DNA from: Azorinus chamasolen
Lineage: Eukaryota; Mollusca; Bivalvia; Cardiida; Solecurtidae
Assembly (NCBI GenBank): GCA_963576725.1
Contig: OY755246.1
Span: 70,548,371-70,612,370 of the forward strand
Length of the DNA stretch: 64,000 nucleotides
Direction: 5' to 3'
Both the position numbers and the translations under genes were made by a program. Below are positions 1-12,600 of this stretch, one piece after another. The number at the start of each line of letters is the position of its first letter. Position 1 is the stretch's first letter. Under the pieces are notes generated by a model that was not told the origin of the DNA, searched no databases, and saw only the letters and a program-made list of their open reading frames with translations.

Positions 1-1197
1 AACTCAAATGTATATATAATTTCGACAAGAGGAGAGTGTCTGCTGTCTAAAGATACCGTGGTTATCTTAATTACTTCATGTAGTTAGTCAGCTACTCATA
101 CCTTTTGAATGTTGGTATAATATTTTCAACACAATATTCGGAAACTAAACAAGTAGCTGGGTAGTTATATTCAAGCAAACTCAAATATATATAGAATTTC
201 GACAAGAGGAGAGTGTCTGCTGTCTAAAGATACCGTGGTTATCTTAATTACTTCATGTAGTTAGTCAGCTACTCATACCTTTTGAATGTTGGTATAATAT
301 TTTCAACACAATATTCGGAAACTAAACAAGTAGCTGGGTAGTTATATTCAAGCAAACTCAAATATATATAGAATTTCGACAGAGGAGAGTGTCTGCTATC
401 TAAAGATACCGTAGTTATCTTAATTACTTCGTGTAGCTAGTCAGCTACTCATACCTTTTGAATGTTGGTATAATATTTTCAACACTATATTCCGAAACGA
501 AACAAGTAGCTGGGTAGTTATATTCAGGCAAACTCAAATGTATATAGAATTTCGACAAGAGGAGAGTGTCTGCTGTCTAAGATACCGTAGTTATCTTAAT
601 TACCTCATGTAGCTAGTCAGCTACTCAAACCTTTTGAATGTTGGTATAATATTTTTCAACACTATATTCTGAAACGAAACAAGTAGCCGGTAGTTATATT
701 CAAGCAAACTCAAATGTATATAGAAATTATCTTAATTTGTGTTAGCTGACTAACTACATGAAGTAATTAAGATAACCACGGTATCTTTAGACAGCAGACA
801 CTCTCCTCTTGTCGAAAATCTATATACATTTGAGTTTGCTTGAAATATAACTACCCAGCTACTTGTTTCGTTTCGGAATATAGTGTTGAAAATATTATAC
901 CAACATTCAAAAGGTATGAGTAGCTGGCTAGCTACATGAAGTAATTAAGATAACTACGGTATATTTAGACAGCAGACACTCTCCTCTTGTAGAAAATCTA
1001 TATACATTTGAGTTTGCTTGAATATAACTACCCAGCTACTTGTTTCGTTTCGGAATATAGGTGTTGAAAATATTATACCAACATTCAAAAGGTATGAGTA
1101 GCTGACTAGCTACATGAAGTAATTAAGATAACTACGGTATCTTTAGACAGCAGACACTCTCCTCTTGTCGAAATTCTATATACATTTGAGGTTGGTT
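1..1197. repeat. Inverted pair of ~180-bp tandem arrays
   Basis: About four direct copies of a ~180-bp unit, containing 'gaggagagtgtctgctgtct', run from 1 to ~728. The same unit then continues in reverse complement from ~729 to 1197 for roughly 2.5 copies. Copies differ by a few substitutions. The array is truncated by the window edge on the left and by the gap on the right. No coding potential is evident. Confidence 0.9.
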
Positions 1198-1397
1198 NNN
1201 NNNNNNNNNNNNNNNNNNNNNNNNNNNNNNNNNNNNNNNNNNNNNNNNNNNNNNNNNNNNNNNNNNNNNNNNNNNNNNNNNNNNNNNNNNNNNNNNNNNN
1301 NNNNNNNNNNNNNNNNNNNNNNNNNNNNNNNNNNNNNNNNNNNNNNNNNNNNNNNNNNNNNNNNNNNNNNNNNNNNNNNNNNNNNNNNNNNNNNNNN
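1198..1397. other. Assembly gap, 200 N
   Basis: Exactly 200 unresolved bases lie between the 180-bp arrays and an 18-bp minisatellite, a typical scaffolding gap in tandem repeats. Open reading frames that cross it have no meaning. Confidence 1.
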
Positions 1398-1865
1398 GGC
1401 CTGGTTGACGTCGACAGCTTGGTCAATACCAGCAGTCTGGTCAGTGTCGACAGCCTGGTCGACCTCTGCAGCCTGATAAATGTCGATAGCTTGGTCAGTA
1501 TCAGCAGCCTGACCAATGTCTGTATACAATACAACTGCTGCATAAACCAATCCACAATATTTCTATTCAATGTTCAATAGTTGCCTGGTCGACAGCCTGG
1601 TCAATAGCCTGGTCAATGTCGACAGTCTGGTCAATGTCGACAGCCTGGTCATTGTCGACAGTCTGGTTGTCGACAGTCTGGTCATTGTCGACAGCCTGGT
1701 CTATGTCGACAGCCTGGTCATTGTCGACAGTCTGGTCATTGTCGACAGCCTGGTCTATGTCGACAGCCTGGTCAATGTCGACAGCCTGGTCTATGTCGAC
1801 AGTCTGGTCATTGTCGACAGCCTGGTCAATGTCGGCAGATTGGTCAGTGTCAACAGCCTAGTTAA
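1398..1865. repeat. 18-bp minisatellite
   Basis: Tandem copies of 'gacagcctggtcaatgtc' and variants, many containing GTCGAC. Because 18 is a multiple of 3, several frames stay open and spell repeats such as (DSLVNV)n. There is no sign that this is a real protein: codon choice follows the DNA repeat and flanking sequence ends the frames quickly. Confidence 0.92.
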
Positions 1866-2120
1866 TGTCTGTGTACAACAGCTGCGTATACCTGTCCGCA
1901 ACATTTCTATTCAATGTTCTAAAATTGCTTATTTTTCTTACATGTGTTATCTAAATAAGGCTTCCCACCCACATATTTACCACGTTCTATCTACAGTTTG
2001 CTACTATATCTCATAGTAATGCGCAATCTTTTAGACACTGCATTACACCTATAGGGCTTTATGTGTCTGATATTTATTTCACGAAATTTCCTCATCGGCA
2101 ACAGCCAAACAATATCATAT

Positions 2121-2325
2121 ACAGTAAAACTCCGCTAATGTGACCACCTAAAAAGGTATAAATCTGGGTGCTAGATGAAGGCGGGCGCTTAATGCAGGAC
2201 AAAAGTAATACAGAAAGCTCCTAGAGGAGCTTTCTGCATTACTTTTGCCATGCATTAAGCAACCACCTTCTTATAAAGACACCAATGTTGATTCATTAAG
2301 TGGTCGCATTAGAGGGGTTCTATGA
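2121..2325. mobile_element. Hairpin MITE, family C
   Basis: Terminal inverted repeats of the type cagtaaaac...ctaatgtgaccac (left) and gtggtcgcattagaggggtt (right) surround a near-palindromic core centred on 'gaaagctcctagaggagctt'. The core arms read cttaatgcaggacaaaagtaa and its complement. Related copies lie at 8822, 9246, 23299 and 63131. It is non-autonomous, with no reading frame. Confidence 0.8.
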
Positions 2326-2860
2326 TTCTACGCATTTGCTCAACTCCGCCCACCGTTAACCCGTATCTTATAATGCCATGCAAATATTATGTTGACATTT
2401 TATACTACTGTATGTACAAATCTATTTTCATAACTAGACAAAATATACCATCCTGTGCCTCTGTGGTGCGATACATTCAAGGCATATTCATCACGTGTTT
2501 CACAAAGACTAACAGTGCAGACAGAAATAATAAATACAACAAAAACAGTTGCTGATGCTTGTGGATGTAGGACAGTGGCTAGGCACCGGGTTGTATATAA
2601 CCTTTACTTCATAAATACGCCATTCTACGCCTTTTCAAACAGAAATCAGACGACTCCTGTAGGCTTATGATATATAATATGAATATGAACTGACATCTCA
2701 TCAGAACACAAATTATTGGATACACCGACTATGTATTTATTTTTTAACCGTTTCGGTGCCAAATAAATTTCAGTTGATAAAATTGCTGTCTGCTTTGGGA
2801 TTCATTGTAATGTTTTCTTTAATTTCTTTACAAAAAATATAACCAGCATCTAACAGCCTG
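2326..2860. other. No recognised feature
   Basis: AT-rich sequence with short open frames only. I recognise no coding, RNA or repeat family here. Confidence 0.5.
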
Positions 2861-2869
2861 GGTGGGGAT

Positions 2870-2951
2870 GTGCCGAGTTACTAGGCGTCTCTTCTGGATC
2901 CAAACTGTTTGTGCCGAGTTACTCGGCGTCTCTTCTGGATCCAAACTGTTT
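2870..2951. repeat. 41-bp direct duplication
   Basis: Two head-to-tail copies (2870-2910 and 2911-2951) of a sequence containing 'tctcttctggatccaaactg', differing by about one base. A related fragment (ggtgtctcatcaggatccaaac) is seen near 18338 and 51288, so the unit comes from a dispersed repeat. Confidence 0.85.
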
Positions 2952-3059
2952 GCAAAGGTTATCACGGATTCGCCTGTGGCAGTGAAAGAGTTCGTGAAAA
3001 AGAGAAGAACATTCAAAGGCGTTAATTGAAGCAGATGGCAAAGTTTGCAGACGACAATA

Positions 3060-3085
3060 CGAGGGGTGTTCCAAAAATAATGTCA
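3060..3085 (+). repeat. mariner left terminal inverted repeat
   Basis: Starts CGAGGGGTGTTCCAAAAATA immediately after the TA at 3058-3059. Its exact reverse complement is at 15479-15504. Confidence 0.93.
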
Positions 3086-3249
3086 TCTGTGCTTTATTTC
3101 GCGGAAATCGTGCAATTCATGCACAAAACCACATCGTGTCGATTGAGTGATCACTGGCTCGTGACACAGGTAAATATCTCGTCCACACGTTCACTTGCCT
3201 CGGTACAGTGTACATCGTTTCATAGCCTATTCGTTAGACTATACACAAA

Positions 3250-3337
3250 ATGACAGGAAAACGAGCTGAAAATGTTCTTGAAATTAGGGCCTATATAAAA
3301 GGTAGGTCATTACTCGGCATAAAGGCTGTAGATATTC
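3250..3337 (+). pseudogene. mariner transposase, N-terminal fragment
   Basis: The ATG at 3250 opens a frame that reads through ...EIRAYIKGRSLLGIKAVDI, resembling the N-terminal DNA-binding start of mariner transposases. After the codon ending at 3336 the frame runs into the inverted repeat of the inserted 11.1-kb element, and the translation beyond is unrelated. The frame resumes at 14434-14443, where the target sequence gtagatattc is repeated, then continues in the 3' fragment. The ATG lies about 190 bp inside the left inverted repeat, a normal position for mariner. Confidence 0.9.
3328..3337. repeat. Target site duplication, left copy (10 bp)
   Basis: 'gtagatattc' directly abuts the left end of the 11.1-kb inserted element. 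The identical 10 bases abut its right end at 14434-14443. Confidence 0.92.
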
Positions 3338-3408
3338 GGGAGGGGCTAGATCGACGGTGTTTCGTGTACCCTCTGTTTTACGTCATCAGTTTGTGTGGTG
3401 CATCTAAA
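3338..3408 (+). repeat. Foldback element left terminal inverted repeat
   Basis: Begins GGGAGGGGCTAGATCGACGG and is imperfectly matched by the reverse complement of 14359-14433. Identity is highest over the first ~35 bases, where cgctagatcgacggtgtttc is shared almost completely. Confidence 0.88.
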
Positions 3409-3627
3409 AATGGAACTGGAATTTCCCTTTATCTAAAAATACTGCAAGTCTAATAAAAAGCTTTAGGTGATGTGCACAGCAAATATACTATGACCAATAA
3501 AGAAAATATACTGAAAATATGTTTAAGATGTGTTTTTTTGTGAATATTAGAAAATAATCTACTTCATTGTTGATAAATCCAATGCAATTCTATGATAATG
3601 ATGCTTTGGTAGATTTGCTAGACGAAA
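3409..3627. other. Foldback element, left subterminal spacer
   Basis: AT-rich sequence between the left inverted repeat and the tandem arm, without a counterpart in the right arm that I can align. No coding frame. Confidence 0.5.
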
Positions 3628-6600
3628 GTGACATGAGATTCCTGAAACGCTGTAAGGAGTTTCATGTCACCTCTTCTTCAGCTTTGATGCGTTGAGGTTG
3701 CATGAGATTCCTGACATACTGAAAGGAATTTCATGTTATCTCTTCGTTAGCTTTGATATATTAAAGTGACATGAGAGCTCTGATGTGTTGTAAGGAGATG
3801 ACATGAAATTCCTGACATAATGGACGGATTTTCATGTTACCCTTTCTTTTATTTAAAAACATTTAAGTGATATGATGTTCTTGCTATTTCATATGGAGTT
3901 TCATGTTACCACGTATTTAGCGTTGTCACATTAAGGTGATGCATGCGATTCCTGACATGCTGTAAGGAGTTTCATGTTTCCACGTCTTAAGCATTGTTAT
4001 ATTAAGGTGAAATGAGATTCCTTGCACGCCGTAAGGAGTTTCATGTCACTCTTCTGTATATTTAATACATTAAAAAGACATGAGATTCCTGACATGTTGT
4101 AAGGTGTTTCCTGTTACCCCATTTTAGCATTGATACATTAAGGTGATATCAGATTCCTGACATTGTAAGGATTTTTATGTTACCCTTTCTGTAGCTTTGA
4201 TATACATGTATTAAGATGACATGATGTAACGAATTTCAAATTGTAGCTGTGACTAGTTAAAGCGGCGTGAGATTCCTGACATGCTGGACGCAGTTTTATG
4301 TAACCCCTTTTTAAGCTTTTATATTAATAGGACATGAAATTCCTGGCATGATGTCATGAGTTAAAATTTATACCCCCTTTAGCTTTGATAACTTAGGTGA
4401 CATGATATTCCTGACGTGTTGTAAGGAGTTTCATGTTACCCTTTCTTTATACAAAAAAGTGACACGAGAGTTCTGAATGCTGTATGGAGTTTCCTGTACC
4501 TCTTTATAGGGTTGATACGTTGAGATGACATGTGATTCCGGACATGTTGCTAGGAGTTTCACATGAGGTTCCTTATAAAAATGTTATAAAGAGTTTTATT
4601 TGACCACGTCTTTCGCGGTGATATAGTAAAGTAAAATGAGATAACTGACATGCTAAAAGGAATTTTATGTTACCCTTTTTTGTTTCGAAACATTAAGGTT
4701 ACATGAGATTCCTTACATACTGTAAGGAATTTCGTGCAACTTCATGTTTTGCCTTGAAGCCCTTGATATATTAAGGCGATATGAGATTTCGGACATGCTG
4801 TAAGGAGTTTCATGTAACCACTTCTTTAGCTTTGGTACATTTAAGTGACATGGATTTCCTGACGTGTTGTAAGGAGATTTATGATACCCTTTCTGTATTA
4901 GCTTTGATACATAAAAGTGACATGATGATTCTGATATGTTGTAAGGCGTCTCATGTTACCACGTCTTTATCGTTGAAACAGTAAAGTGACATAAGATTCC
5001 TGATATGCTGTAAGGAGTTTCATGTTACCCTTTCTCTAGCTTTGATACATAAAAGTGACACGAGAGCCCTGCCATGCTGTATGGATTTGCATGTTATCTC
5101 TTTTTAGCGCCAATACCTTAAGGTGACATGAGATTCCTGACATGCTGTATGGATTTGCATATTTTCTCTTTTTAGCGCCAATATCTTAAGGTGACATGTG
5201 ATTCCTGACATACTGTTAGGAGTTTCACGTTACTCATCCTTAAGCTTTGACACATTAAAGTGACACGAGGTTCCTGATATGTTATATGGATTTTCATTTC
5301 ACCACATCTTTAGCGGTGATATATTCAAGTGAAATGAGATTCCTGACATGCTGAAAGGAATTTTATATTACCCTTTTTTGTTTCGAAACATTAAGGTGAC
5401 ATGAGATTCCTGACATGCTGTAAAGAATTTCGTGTAACTACATGTTTTGCCTTGATATATTAAGGTGAGATGAGATTTCTGACATTCTGTAAGGAGTTTC
5501 ATGTGCCACCTTTTTAGCTTCATTTAAGTGACATGAATTTCCTGACGTGTTGTAAGGGGTTTAAAGTAACCCTTTCTTTAGCTTTGATATGTTAAAGTGA
5601 CATGATGATTCTGATATGTTGTAAGGAGATTCATGTTACCACGTCTTTAGCGTTGATACATTAAGGCGTAATCAGAGTCCTGAAGTGCTGTAAGGAGTTT
5701 CATGTTTCCACGTCTTTGGCGTTGGTATAATTATTAAGGTGAAATGAGATTCCTGGCACGCTGTAAGGAGTTTCATGTCACCCTTCCGTATATTTAATAC
5801 ATTAAAAAGACATGAGATTCCTGACATGCTGTAAGGTATTTCATGTTACCCTATTTTAGCATTGATACATTTAGGTGATATCAGATTCCTGACATCTGTA
5901 AGGAATTTCATGTTACCCTTTCTTTAGCTTTGATATATTAAGATGACATAAGTTTGTGTGACATGATGTAACGAGTTACAAATTGCACCTTCTTTAGCTG
6001 TGATAAGTTAAAGCGACGTGAGATTCCTGACGTGCTGGACGCAGTTTCATGTTACCCCTTCTTAAGCTTTGGTATTCCTGACATGCTGTGAGGAATTTCG
6101 TGTTACTCTTTCTGTGCTTTGATACGTTAAGGTAGCATAAGATTCCTGGCATGGTGTAATGAGTTTCAAATTACACTTACTTTAGCTTTAATAACTTAAA
6201 GTGACATGAGATTCCTGACATGCTGTAACGGATCTCATGTTATCCCTTCTTTAGATTGAATACATTAAACTGACATGAGGTTCCTATGTTATAATGAGTG
6301 CCATATCACTACGTCTTTAGCAGTGATACATTAAGGTGACATGAAATTTCTGACGCGCTGTAAGGAGTTTTATGTCACCATTTCTTCAGCGTTGATACAT
6401 TAAGGTAACATTAGATTTCTGATATGGTGTAAGGAGTTTCATGGTACCATTTATTTAGCTTTGATACATTAAGGTGACATGATATTCCTGACATGTTGTA
6501 AGGAGTTTCATGTCACACTTACTTTAGATTTGATACATTAAAGTGACACGATGAGTCTGATATGTTGTAAGGAGGTTTATGTTACTACGTCTTTAGCGTT

Positions 6601-7190
6601 GATACTTTGAGACGTCATGGGATTCCTGACATGCTGTAAGGAGTTTAATGTCACCCCTTTTAGTGTTGAAACAGTAAGGTGACATTAGATTCCTGAAATG
6701 CTGTAAGGAGTTTCATGTCACCCCGTTTAGTGGTGAAACCGTAAGATGACATGAGATTCCTAATATGCTGTAAGGAGTTTCATTTTATCATTCCTTTAGC
6801 TATGTTACATTAAGGTGACATGAGAGTCCTGACACGATGTAATGAGTTTCATGTCACCCCAATAGTGTTGAAACATTAAGGTGACTTAAAATCCCTGAAA
6901 TCCTGTAAGGAGTTGCATGTTATCTCTTTTTAGCCTTGATACATTAAGGTAACATGTTGTTCCTGACATACTGTAAGGAACTTAGGGATATCCCTTCTGA
7001 AGCTTTGATACATTAAAGTGGCATGAGCTTCCTGGTATGCCATTAGGAGTTTTATGTTACCACATCTTTAGCGGAGATACCTTCAGGTGACATGGGATTT
7101 CTGAAATGCTTTAAGGAGTTTCATGTTACCCCTTCTTAAGTTTTGACACATTAATGTGACGAGAGATGCCTTACATAATTCAATAAACGT
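3628..7190 (+). repeat. Left arm: ~69-bp tandem array (~50 copies)
   Basis: Diverged tandem units run in the order catgagattcctgacatgct, gtaaggagtttcatgttacc, ctttctttagctttgataca, ttaaggtga. Copy number is roughly 50, estimated from length. Each unit is itself weakly palindromic (catgagattcc against ggagtttcatg). Indels and substitutions make every copy different, implying an old array. The same unit in reverse complement makes up the right arm. Confidence 0.93.
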
Positions 7191-7226
7191 CAAGTAACCC
7201 CTATTTAGATTCGATTTTCAAATATT

Positions 7227-7328
7227 ATAAATCTTTTGAGCTGAGTCTGAGATCGTTCTCAAGTTTTTGATTGGTCAGATTTGAGTAAATGCTTGAGTAC
7301 GATCTCAGACTCAGCTCAAAAGATTTAT
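7227..7328. mobile_element. Short hairpin repeat
   Basis: Arms of 37 bp (7227-7263 and 7292-7328) contain cttttgagctgagtctgaga and its complement, with a 28-bp loop and few mismatches. A foldback MITE or its core within the central segment of the large element. No frame. Confidence 0.75.
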
Positions 7329-7739
7329 GACCTTTGAACCTGTTGCTTGGTATCTGACTTTGATCCAAATTGTTAGCAAGTGTAGCCTTGCTTGACAGAG
7401 AAGAACTTGATCTCATGATAATTCGACAATTTACTGGACAATACTTACGTATGAACATGCAAAACTAATTTATTACATGTTACCAACATTACAGAATAAT
7501 AGCCCAAATCATCTATTTTTCTACAATCGTATATAAACTACATGTGTGTGTGTTTTATGTTCTTATTTAAAAAAATATATAACGCGATCTGGGACTAGAC
7601 CATAAACAAATGTTTTATATTGACAGGACGTCTGCAATAATTGCAAGCACATGTCTCTTTGACCAGCCATCAACAAAGGCATAGCCGCGACATAAGTGTG
7701 CATGCCAAATCCCTATATAGTGATAAGGCCTATAAAAAT

Positions 7740-7990
7740 CAAAATATAAATAAATCACGCTAGGGGGCGTGAGCAGTGTAGCACATTCAATTACTGCTCA
7801 TGAACAGACTCAATAAAACCGAGTCTGCAGTTTTCTCTTTTTGTGTTGCAAGTTTTGCTTTCGGGGGATCACCACCCTTCAGAATTTACTATATAAATCA
7901 AAGTCGACGCACGGGAGCGTCGACGATACAACCGCAAATCCTTTCAAACATTATTTCAAATATGAAACATACCTTGTGTTGTACATTGTA
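7740..7990 (+). repeat. Dispersed bivalve repeat fragment (unclassified)
   Basis: Contains attactgctcatgaacagac, tcaataaaaccgagtctgca and ttttctctttttgtgttgca. From general familiarity I associate this block with a repeat common in venerid clam sequences. I cannot assign the family, and it shows no A/B boxes I trust. Confidence 0.45.
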
Positions 7991-8815
7991 TTTGATTAGA
8001 TGATTTTTATGATTTCAAGTCACTTTTAACACTCGTATTTTAGTCATATCGCGACGTCCAGCTTATTATGGCCATGGAGGTTCCCTTGTATTGATGTATG
8101 AGTACACCATGGAAACAATATACTGGAGCCAGCTACAGAATGGCTTCATTTCCGGGTTCCAAACATGTTAAGAAGAGTACATTTACAATGCTGAATTTCA
8201 AATGGACTCACCCATTTTCTTGACCAGTTTACATTTCCTCTTGAGAAATTTGTTCTCAAAATATTTATAAGTACGACAACAGTGCAGATCTTGATTAGCG
8301 GGCTCCGTCAGGGACCTTCTGATCAGGGTCTACACTGTTTGCAAACGATGTAAATATACGGTTCAAGCATTGTAAGAGTAAAGCTGCTAAAACATGCCAT
8401 CATAACTGGAATAACATGTTGTCCTGGACTTAATCAGAATGTAGCCTACTAAGTACACCATAGTGTGAATTGAAATATTCATAAAATGCTTCTGCTGTTG
8501 TTCTAGCAAAGACAGTTTGGTGAAATGCTTTTAGCACTAAAGTTGTCCATCAGGTAAATATAGAATGTAAATTGAATTATAACAACAACATATTTTAAGT
8601 TTTTCATCTAATTTAATTGTGTCAACAAAACAGTTTCGTACACTGTCATACTACAGGCCTGTTTAACATCGTATATCAAAAGTTCAACCAAAGCAAGTCA
8701 CATGGCATAGACCATACAGTAAGGTCTCAATAACAAGACAAACTCATAAAAAGGGCTTGATTTCAGAGTTTAACCATTTGCTCCATAGTCAAATATTTAA
8801 ATAACCTAGGTTATA
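7991..8815. other. Centre of foldback element, mostly unrecognised
   Basis: AT-rich, no coding frame. A decayed MITE-A core is visible at about 8300-8350 (ccttctgatcagggtctacactgtttgcaaa). Nothing else is recognised. Confidence 0.5.
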
Positions 8816-8821
8816 TTGTGT

Positions 8822-8940
8822 TTAAGGCAATCTTGCTTAAAGCAAGATGAAAGTAAAACAGAAATTTCATTAGGGGGCGTTCTGCTTTACTTTTATCTTG
8901 CTTTAAGCTGCCACTTTTATTCAACGTCATGTTTGATTAG
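8822..8940. mobile_element. Hairpin MITE, family C-related, partial
   Basis: Arms cttgcttaaagcaagatgaaag and cttttatcttgctttaag flank an altered centre (aatttcattagggggcg...). The ends are degraded. Confidence 0.6.
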
Positions 8941-8995
8941 TGGTACCTATATGGAGGATTAGATAGAGGAGCTCGAAAACACTTGTATGAATAAA

Positions 8996-9220
8996 CGGGT
9001 TAATGTAGGTGGTTGTTTAGCTCGTTCTCTCTTAGATTTGGTTTAGACCTAACCTCTTTGAATAAATCTACCGAAAAGGAGCATTAACTATGGAAAAGGA
9101 GAATTTTAGAAGTGTGTAGTTTTGAAACCATTGTGAGAAATAGAGCATTTGCTCCACAGGAGCAAATGCTCTATTTGTCACAATGGTTTCAACATGTGAC
9201 TTTTACAGACGCACCAAAAT
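8996..9220. mobile_element. MITE family B copy inside foldback element
   Basis: The hairpin core gaaaccattgtgagaaatag...gagcatttgctccacaggag is near-palindromic, and the outer left end is gggttaa-like at 8998. The right terminus is degraded. It inserted after the foldback element formed. Confidence 0.75.
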
Positions 9221-9245
9221 GTGTCACTAAGAGGGAATGTGTTAA

Positions 9246-9350
9246 AACATATAAAAGCTTAATGCAGGACAAAAGTAATGCAGACATATTCTTCAGGAGC
9301 TCTCTGTATTACTTCTTTACTGCATTCAGCAGTCACCTTTTTTACCGGTG
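9246..9350. mobile_element. Hairpin MITE, family C, degraded
   Basis: gcttaatgcaggacaaaagt ... caggagctctctgtattact ... ttcagcagtcacctttt forms a diverged hairpin like the one at 63185-63282. Confidence 0.65.
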
Positions 9351-9690
9351 ACCATTCTTATCTACAAGTATGTCGTCAAAGAGATGGAGTACTGTACATA
9401 CAAATAAGAAAAACAAGTGGGGGATTGCTACAATTTAATTATTAATGGCCAATACAACAGAAACTACAATGCTGTACCCATGTCCTGCAAACAAGCAGCA
9501 CAAACAAATGATTTTGTCTGCATTCCGGACTCTGCCAGTTGCTCTCCAACACAATGACTTTTTGTGAACGGATCTGTCACACTTTGTACACTGCATCTGT
9601 TAATGAAAAAGAAACAGTCGTCATTTTTCTGATGCGTTATAAATGTTCTCTTGAGATCATATCATAAACATATAACATTCAAAAGAAAAT
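9351..9690. other. No recognised feature
   Basis: Spacer between the MITE remnants and the right tandem arm of the foldback element. No frame or repeat recognised. Confidence 0.4.
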
Positions 9691-12600
9691 CTCACAAATA
9701 TCACCTAAATGTATCTACCCTAAAGAAGGAGTAACAATAAACTTCTTACAGCCTAACAGAAAGCTCCTGTCATCTTAATGTATCCACCCTAAAGAAGGGG
9801 TTACATGAAACTCCTTACAGCGTAACAGGAATGTCACCTTAATGTCACCTTAATGTATCCATCTTAAAGACGGGGTAACATGAGATTCCTTACAGCGCAG
9901 CGGGATTATCATGTCACCTTAATGTATCCACCCTAAAGAATGGTTTACATGAAACTCCTTACAGCGTAACAGGAATCTCATGCCACCTTAATGTATCAAA
10001 GCTAAAGAAGGGGTAACATGAAACTCAATACAGCATGACAGGAAGCTCATGTCACCTCAATTGATCCACCTTACAGAAGGGTATCATGAAACTCCTTACA
10101 GTGTGACAGGAAGCTCATGTCACCTTAATGTATCCACCTTACAGAAGGGTAACATGAAAATCCTTACAGCATGACAGGAAGCTCATGTCACCTTAATGAA
10201 TCAAAGCTAAAGAAGTAGGTAACATGAAACTCTTTACAGCGTAGCAGGAATTTCATGTCACCTTAATGTATCTACCCTAATTAAAGGGTAACATGAAACT
10301 CCTTACAGCGTAACAGGAATCTAATGTCACCTTAATGTATCAAAGCTAGAGAAGGGGTAACATGAAACTCCATACAGCAGGTCAGGAATCTCATGTCACC
10401 TCAATGTATCCACCTTACAGAAGGGTATCATGAAACTCCTTACAGCATGACAGGAAGCTCATGTCACCTTAATGTATCCACCTTACAGAAGGGTAACATG
10501 AAAATCCTTACAGCATGACAGGAAGCTCATGTCACCTTATTGAATCAAAGCTAAAGAAGTAGGTAACATGAAACTCCTTACAGCGTAGCAGGAATTTCAT
10601 GTCACCTTAATGTATCTACCCTAATTAAAGGGTAACATGAAACTCCTTACAGCGTAACAGGAATCTCATGTCACCTTACTCTATCAAAGCTAAAGAAGGG
10701 GTAATATGAAACTCCATACAGCAGGTCAGGAATCTCATGTAACCTTAATTAAACATAGCTAAAAAATGGGTAACATGATACTCCTTCCAGCATGTCAGGA
10801 ATCTCGTGTCATTTTTATGTATCCACCCTTAAGAAGGGGTTACATGAGACTCCTTCCAGCATGTCAGGAATCTCGTGCCACCTTTATATATCCATCATAA
10901 AGAAGGGGTATTTTCCTGCTAGACTTTACTACTTTTTTCATTTACATGACACTCGTTACAGCGTAAAAGGAATCCTAAATGTATCCACCCTAAGGATGGG
11001 GTGATATGTAACTCACAGCGTAACAGGAGTATCATGTCACATATTATAATGTATCCACCCTAAAGAAGTGGTTACATGAAACTCCTTACAGCGTAACAGG
11101 AATCTCATGTCACCTTACTCTATCAAAGCTAAAGAAGGGGTAACATGAAACTCCATACAGCAGGTCAGGAATCTCATGTAACCTTAATTAAACATAGCTA
11201 AAAAATGGGTAACATGAAACTCCTTCCAGCATGTCAGGAATCTCGTGTCATTTTTATGTATCCACCCTTAAGAAGGGGTTACATGAGACTCCTTTCAGCA
11301 TGTCAGGAATCTCGTGCCACCTTTATATATCCATCATAAAGAAGGGGTATTTTCCTGCTAGACTTTACTACTTTTTTCATTTACATGACACTCGTTACAG
11401 CGTAAAAGGAATCCTAAATGTATCCACCCTAAGGATGGGGTGATATGTAACTCACAGCGTAACAGGAGTATCATGTCACATATTATAATGTATCCATCCT
11501 AAAGAAGTGGTTACATGAAACTCCTTACAGCGTAACAGGAATCTCATGTCACCTTAATGTATCCACCTTTCAGAAGGGTAACATGAAAATCCTTACAGCA
11601 TGACAGGAATCTCATGTCACCTTAATGTATCAAAGCTAAAGAAGGGGTAACATGAAACTCCATACAGCATGACAGGAAGCTCATGTCACCTTAATGTATC
11701 CACCTTACAGAAGGGTAACATGAAACTCCTTACAGCATGATAGGAAACTCATGTCACCTTAATGTATCCACCTTACAGAAGGGTAACATGAAAATCCTTA
11801 CAGCATGACAGGAAGTTCATGTCACCTTAATGGATCAAAGCTAAAGAAGGCACCTTAATGTATCACCTTACAGAAGGGTAACATGAAACTCCTTACAGCA
11901 TGACAGGAAGCTCATGTCACCTTAATGTATCCACCTTTCAGAAGGGTAACATGAAACTCCTTACAGCATGACAGGAAGCTCATGTCACCTTAATGAATCA
12001 AAGCTAAAGAAGTAGGTAACATGAAACCCCTTACAGCGTAGCAGGAATCTCATGTCACCTTAATGTATCTACCCTAATTAAAGGGTAACATGAAACTCCT
12101 TACAGCATGACAGGAAGCTCATGTCACCTTAATGTATCCACCTTACAGAAGGGTAAGATGAAACTCCTTACAGTAGGTAAAAACCAATGTTGGGGTTACA
12201 TGAGACTCCTTACAGCAGGTCAAGAATCTCATGACACCTGGGTGAAGCAAAGCTAAAGACGTGGGGGTAACATGTATTTCCTTCCAGAATGCCAGGAATC
12301 TCGTGTCAATTAAAGTATCCACCCTAAAGAAAAGGTAACATGAAACTCCTTATACAGCAGGTAAAAACTAATGAAGGGGTAACATGAAACTCCTTACAGC
12401 AGGTCAGGAATCTCATGTCACCTTTAATGAATCAAAGTTAAAGAAGTAGGTAACATGAAACTCCTTACAGCGTAACAGGGGTCTCATGTCACCTTAATGT
12501 ATCTACCCGAATTAAGGGGTAACTTGAAAATCCTTACAGAATGACAGAAAGCTCATGTCATCTTAATGTACCCACCTTACAGAAGGGTAACATGAAAATC

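Noticed and set aside
1106..2016. Frames with (DSLVNV)n and similar repeats
   Set aside because: Run through an assembly gap and/or an 18-bp minisatellite; no start context or homology.
10792..11443. Two identical 70-codon frames starting MSGISCH
   Set aside because: Accidental frames in the foldback arm, duplicated with the 439-bp higher-order repeat.
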